Shown here piece by piece: positions 4,945 through 8,145 of a DNA stretch of 8,145 bases. The DNA lies in NCBI GenBank assembly GCA_016938795.1, contig JAFGTZ010000054.1, positions 1-8,145 on the forward strand, read 5' to 3'. The notes beneath the pieces were generated by a model that saw only the letters and a list, made by a program, of their open reading frames with translations, was not told the DNA's origin and did no database searches. Source of the stretch: Chromatiaceae bacterium. Lineage in GTDB: Bacteria > Pseudomonadota > Gammaproteobacteria > Chromatiales > Chromatiaceae. Every line of letters starts with the position of its first letter. Within the stretch, counting starts at the first letter, position 1. Both the position numbers and the translations under genes were made by a program.

Positions 4945-5478
4945 GTGCTCGACGCCGCCAAGAATCATTTCGAGCTGTTCGGACTCCCGCCAAGCTTCAG
5001 CCTTGACCGCCGGCAACTGGCCGAGCGTTATCGGCTGCTGGTCAGCGCCGCGCGCGCCGAGGGCCTGGGCGCCGACGCCGACCCCGAAGGGACGCCCGAC
5101 ACACCCACGCTCCAGCGTATCGAGGAGGCCTATCAGGTGCTACTCGATCCACTCGCGCGCGCCAAATATCTGCTCGCACTGCACGGCGAGGAGATTTCGG
5201 AGACCGAGGACAATGGCGGCGCGCGCCTGATCGACCAAATGGAGCTGCGCGAGAGTCTCGACGAGGCCAGCAGCCGCTCCGCGCCCGACATGGCGGTGGC
5301 CAAGGTGCTCACCGAACTGGCCGAACAGGGCGCCTCGCTCAGCAAGGAGCTACATGCCCTTCTGGCCGATCCCACGCCCGAGAACCTCAGCGCCGCGCGC
5401 GACATCGTCGCCCAGCTCGATTTTCTCGCCCGCTGCCGGCGCGACGCCGAGCAGCGCCGCGCCGTGCGCGCACCCTAG
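4945..5478 (+). CDS. hscB: HscB-like Fe-S co-chaperone with degenerate J domain (no HPD)
   Basis: This 177-residue protein aligns with E. coli HscB (171 residues) along its whole length: HFELFGLPPSFSLD (8-21), IEEAYQVLLDPLARAKYLLALHG (59-81) and LIDQMELRESLDE (95-107). The last corresponds to the IscU-binding helix, and residues equivalent to E. coli L92, L96, E97, E100 and F153 are L95, M99, E100, E103 and F160, so the client-binding face is kept. The J-domain HPD tripeptide, needed to stimulate the ATPase of the Hsp70 HscA, is replaced by R37-A38-E39 in LVSAARAEGLG; the loop after it, with GADADPEGTPDTP, is also altered. It probably binds IscU but cannot act as a normal J protein. GTG 4945 is the only in-frame usual start that fits; its ribosome site lies in a hairpin. 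hscA, iscU and fdx are not adjacent. The reading frame is intact, so it is not an obvious pseudogene. Confidence 0.85.
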   Translation: MLDAAKNHFELFGLPPSFSLDRRQLAERYRLLVSAARAEGLGADADPEGTPDTPTLQRIEEAYQVLLDPLARAKYLLALHGEEISETEDNGGARLIDQMELRESLDEASSRSAPDMAVAKVLTELAEQGASLSKELHALLADPTPENLSAARDIVAQLDFLARCRRDAEQRRAVRAP

Positions 5479-5489
5479 ACTTCGCGGAG

Positions 5490-6497
5490 ATGGCCGTGCC
5501 CAAGCCCGACCCCACGCAGGCGCGCCCCCTGTATGTGCGCATCAAGGACACCCTGGCCGAAGGGCTGATCCGGGGTGCGGCGCACCTCCCGCTGCCCGTT
5601 CTGCACCGACTGGGCGCCGGACTTGGTTGGCTCTTGGCACGCTGGCCCAATCGTCAGCGTCGTAACGCGCTGCTCAATATCGCACTCAGCCTGCCTGAGA
5701 TTGGACCCGAGCAGCAGCGCCGTCTGCGCGACGCCGCACTGCGCGCCCTTTGTCAGACCTATCTGGAAATCGGCTATCTCTGGCTGCGCCCCGCCGAGGA
5801 GGTGCTGGGACTGGTGCGTGAGGTGCGCGGGGCTGAGCATCTAGGCCGCCCACCTGGGCAGGGGCTCATCGTGCTCTCGCCACACATCGGCGCCTGGGAA
5901 CTCGCCGGCCTCTATCTCGCCACCCAAGGGCCAAGCGCCATTTTTTACAAGCCGCAGCGTTATCTCGACGATCTCATTCGCACCGCGCGCGCGCGCGGCG
6001 GCGCCGAACTCGCGCCCATCTCGGCACGGGGCATCCGCGCCCTGGTGCAAGCGCTCGAGCGCGGCGAGGCCGTCGGCATCCTGCCCGATCAGGAGCCGCG
6101 CGAGAACAAGGGCTCGGTGTTTGCACCGCTCTTCGGTATCGAGGCGCTCAGCATGCTATTGGTGCGCCGTCTGGCGCGTCGCACCGGCGCCCCGGTCATC
6201 TTTCTCTTTGCCGAACGCCTGCCCGAGGGCGACTTCCGCATCCACTGCCAACCCGCGCCCGAAGGCATCGACAGCGAGGATGAGCGCGAGGCCGCCGCTG
6301 CGCTCAATCGCGGCATCGAAGCGTGCGTGCGCACCTGCCCCGAGCAGTATCTGTGGCCCTACAAGCGCTATCGGCGCCGCCCGCCGGGCGCCTCGCGCAT
6401 CTATGGCGGCGCACTCGACGACCACGCCGCGCTCGCGCGCGCGGCACAGCTGCGCGCCGAGCCCGCTCAGCTCGCGCGCACCCGCGAGGGCGCCTAA
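5490..6497 (+). CDS. LpxL/HtrB-family lysophospholipid (lipid A) acyltransferase
   Basis: This 335-residue protein belongs to the LpxL/HtrB/MsbB family, which adds secondary acyl chains to lipid A precursors (or acylates related lipids) at the inner membrane. The catalytic HX4E motif is HIGAWE (H132 to E137), preceded by GLIVLSP. Other family marks are FYKPQRYLDDLIRTARARGG (152-171, substrate-binding region), GILPDQEP (196-203) and the C-terminal CPEQYLWPYKRYRRRP. It has a weakly hydrophobic N-terminal region (about 34-51) rather than a clear anchor. It begins 11 bases after the hscB-like stop and is probably cotranscribed with it. ATG 5490 directly abuts GCGGAG, whereas GTG 5496 lies 6 bases after it, so the shorter start may be the true one. 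It ends 4 bases inside the opposing bepA gene. Whether the substrate is lipid A or an ornithine-type lipid is not clear from the sequence. Confidence 0.9.
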   Translation: MAVPKPDPTQARPLYVRIKDTLAEGLIRGAAHLPLPVLHRLGAGLGWLLARWPNRQRRNALLNIALSLPEIGPEQQRRLRDAALRALCQTYLEIGYLWLRPAEEVLGLVREVRGAEHLGRPPGQGLIVLSPHIGAWELAGLYLATQGPSAIFYKPQRYLDDLIRTARARGGAELAPISARGIRALVQALERGEAVGILPDQEPRENKGSVFAPLFGIEALSMLLVRRLARRTGAPVIFLFAERLPEGDFRIHCQPAPEGIDSEDEREAAAALNRGIEACVRTCPEQYLWPYKRYRRRPPGASRIYGGALDDHAALARAAQLRAEPAQLARTREGA

Positions 6498-7984
6498 CGC
6501 GCACCGAGCGGATCGCCGCGTTCCTTCTCTTCGCGCGCCTCCTCGCGCAGCGCGTCGAGCCGCGCTTGAAGCCGTGCCGCGTCGTGATAGGGCAGATCGC
6601 GCTGACGCAGCGCGATCTGCAACTGTTTGATCGCCGCCTCGCGGTCGCCGCGCAGATAGAGCAGCTCGGCCCGATGCCGATAGACAGCACCGCGATCACC
6701 GAGTTTGAGCGCCGCCTCGACCAGCCGCTCGTGCAGCAGCAGGCTGTCAGGGCGCTGGCGAATCAGCGCGATCAGTTCATCCATGGCGTCCTTTGGGCGC
6801 GCGCCCACCAACAGCGTCTCGGCCAGGGCAAGGCGCAGCGGCCAGGCGGCGGGGTCGAGCGACAGGGCCTGACGTAAATGGACAAGGGCCTGATCGTGGC
6901 GGCCTTGCGCGGTGTCAATCCGCGCCTCCAGGGCCACGAACTCGGGCTGCAGGGGATGCGCCTTGAGCAAGGCCGCTGCCTCCTCGCGCGCCGCACCGAA
7001 CTCGCGCGCACGCTCCAGCGCCAGTGCCAGGCCGTAGCGCTCGGCCAAGGCATGGCCATGACGACCAGAACGCAAGGTGTCGCGAAACTGCTCCACCGCC
7101 AGCTCCGCACGCCCGAGGGCGCGCACCCGCAGCGCGGCACGCGTCAGATGAAAGCGCAGGCTGTCGGGATGCTGACGCGCGCCATGATCCCCAGCCCGCT
7201 CCAGGGCCTCGGCGATGCGCGTCGAACTAACCGGATGGGTACGCAGAAACTCCGGCGCTTCGCTGCCCTCAACGCGATTGAGCCGCGCGATGCGCTCGAA
7301 AAACCCCGCCATGGCAAAGGGATCGTAGCCCGCGCGCGCCAGGGTGAGGATGCCTAGACGGTCGGCCTCATGCTCGTTCTCGCGCGTGAAGTTGATCTGA
7401 TGTTGCAGCGCGGCGGCCTGAATGCCCGCCATGGCCGCCATCCCCGCGTCGGGCGAGACCTGGGCGCCAAGAATGGCGGCAGCCACCAGCAGCGCGGTGG
7501 TCGGCAGATTGAGCCGGCGGCGATCTTCAATGCCGCGCAGCAGGTGATGCTGGGTGAGATGCGCGATTTCATGGGCCATGACCGCCGCCAGCTCGCTCTC
7601 GCTCTCGGTGGCGAGCACCAACCCGGTAAAGATGCCGATATGACCGCCCGGCCCGGCAAAGGCATTGACCAGCGGGCGATCAATGAAAAAGAAATGATAG
7701 TTGCCGCTTGCGTTCGGATCGGCGCGTGCCAGGCGCGCGCCGAGCCTTTCGAGATAGTCGCTGAGCAGCGCATCCTCCAGCACCGGCAGCGCCTCGCGCA
7801 CCTGCCACATGAAGGCGCGCCCAAGCCGCGCCTCGGCTGCTGGCGTCAGCATGGCCTCAGCCGGGCTGGAGAGATCGGGCAGATCAAATGACTGGGCGCG
7901 CGCGGGCTGCGCCTGCGCCACCGCGAGAACCAGCGCCAGGCCAAAGGCAAGAGGCCGACCCGGCCTTAAGGCTTTCAAGATCAC
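6494..7984 (-). CDS. bepA: BepA-like periplasmic M48 metalloprotease with TPR repeats
   Basis: This 496-residue protein matches BepA (YfgC, about 487 residues in E. coli), a periplasmic protease and chaperone that checks outer-membrane assembly of LptD and related proteins. A signal peptide with hydrophobic core LAFGLALVLAVAQA ends near ARA-Q (about 30/31). The zinc motif HEIAH sits at 138-142, with third ligand E204 in the ExxxD of ENEHEAD (202-208) and H250 in THP matching the autoregulatory histidine of BepA. Short hydrophobic stretches at about 162-175 and 180-193 flank the active-site cleft. The C-terminal half contains TPR-like helices at about 346-378, 381-412 and 433-466, and a charged coil (475-490). 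Start GTG 7984 has GGAG at 7993-7996 upstream. All catalytic residues are present. It converges on the acyltransferase gene. Confidence 0.93.
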   Translation of the reverse strand: MILKALRPGRPLAFGLALVLAVAQAQPARAQSFDLPDLSSPAEAMLTPAAEARLGRAFMWQVREALPVLEDALLSDYLERLGARLARADPNASGNYHFFFIDRPLVNAFAGPGGHIGIFTGLVLATESESELAAVMAHEIAHLTQHHLLRGIEDRRRLNLPTTALLVAAAILGAQVSPDAGMAAMAGIQAAALQHQINFTRENEHEADRLGILTLARAGYDPFAMAGFFERIARLNRVEGSEAPEFLRTHPVSSTRIAEALERAGDHGARQHPDSLRFHLTRAALRVRALGRAELAVEQFRDTLRSGRHGHALAERYGLALALERAREFGAAREEAAALLKAHPLQPEFVALEARIDTAQGRHDQALVHLRQALSLDPAAWPLRLALAETLLVGARPKDAMDELIALIRQRPDSLLLHERLVEAALKLGDRGAVYRHRAELLYLRGDREAAIKQLQIALRQRDLPYHDAARLQARLDALREEAREEKERGDPLGAR

Positions 7985-8000
7985 ACTCAGACTCCCGTCT

Positions 8001-8145
8001 TATACCAATCACAGATGGATTTTTCGGTGAGAGCTGGAGGATAGCCCCGTAGATACCATCTTTGCTGTCAACGCTAGGCGCAAGACCCGTGGAAGCGGCT
8101 TCCAGCCGCGAGCCGACAGCGAGCCCCTTGCAGACACGCGTGCCA
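8001..8145. repeat. second copy of the intergenic repeat (right end beyond window)
   Basis: Bases 8001-8042 equal 4023-4064 at 40 of 42 positions, with two A/G changes. The interior then diverges; a shared GCTGTCAA (8064-8071 against 4096-4103) suggests distant relatedness further in. This copy carries a different hairpin, GCGGCT-TCC-AGCCGC (8095-8109), within GGAAGCGGCTTCC. The left end begins 17 bases outside the bepA start codon, so this end of the repeat occupies the position where the bepA promoter and leader should be. Read toward bepA, the edge provides TATAAG (7999-8004), a possible -10 box, but no -35. No gene was recognised in 7985-8145. Confidence 0.65.

Noticed and set aside
8095..8109. 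Hairpin GCGGCT/AGCCGC as a terminator
   Set aside because: No T-run and no gene end nearby; better seen as part of the repeat interior.
1..8145. CRISPR array, tRNA, rRNA, transposase or phage genes
   Set aside because: No regularly spaced short repeats, no cloverleaf or CCA-ending gene, and no integrase or transposase motif was found on either strand.

Overview
The window looks like chromosomal DNA from a GC-rich gammaproteobacterium. The gene order suhB / trmJ-cysE-iscR, the LpxL/HtrB-type acyltransferase and the BepA-type periplasmic protease all point to a Gram-negative gammaproteobacterium. The high GC content and the style of the intergenic repeats would suit a purple sulfur bacterium (Chromatiaceae), but that family placement is inference from general familiarity; no rRNA or other marker gene is present.

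Layout from left to right. The 3' part of an unrecognised protein gene runs off the left edge (1-525) and is followed by a strong hairpin. A two-gene toxin-antitoxin module of the DUF433/DUF5615 type (787-1371) lies in less GC-rich DNA. suhB is on the minus strand (1523-2323). It is divergent from trmJ (2404-3222), which overlaps cysE (3207-4016). After cysE comes a repeat element (about 4021-4193), then iscR (4303-4788) with a TATAAT box and a probable IscR operator. A 156-base gap holding a palindrome and a ribosome-site-masking hairpin leads to an HscB-like co-chaperone gene (4945-5478), then an LpxL/HtrB-family acyltransferase (5490-6497). A BepA-like M48 metalloprotease on the minus strand (6494-7984) converges on the acyltransferase with a 4-base overlap. 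A second copy of the repeat's left end begins 17 bases beyond the BepA start codon and runs toward the right edge.

How the genes relate. suhB-trmJ-(cysE)-iscR is the usual run-in to the isc iron-sulfur assembly operon. CysE supplies O-acetylserine for cysteine, the sulfur source for cluster assembly, and IscR is the Fe-S-sensing repressor with its Cys3-His ligand set intact. Here, however, iscS, iscU, iscA, hscA and fdx are all missing from the place where they are expected. The only survivor is an HscB-like protein that keeps the IscU-binding face but has lost the HPD motif used to activate HscA. This collapsed isc locus is the most interesting part of the window. The acyltransferase and BepA point to outer-membrane (lipid A and protein) maintenance and form a separate functional group. 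No CRISPR array, tRNA, rRNA, transposase or phage gene was seen.
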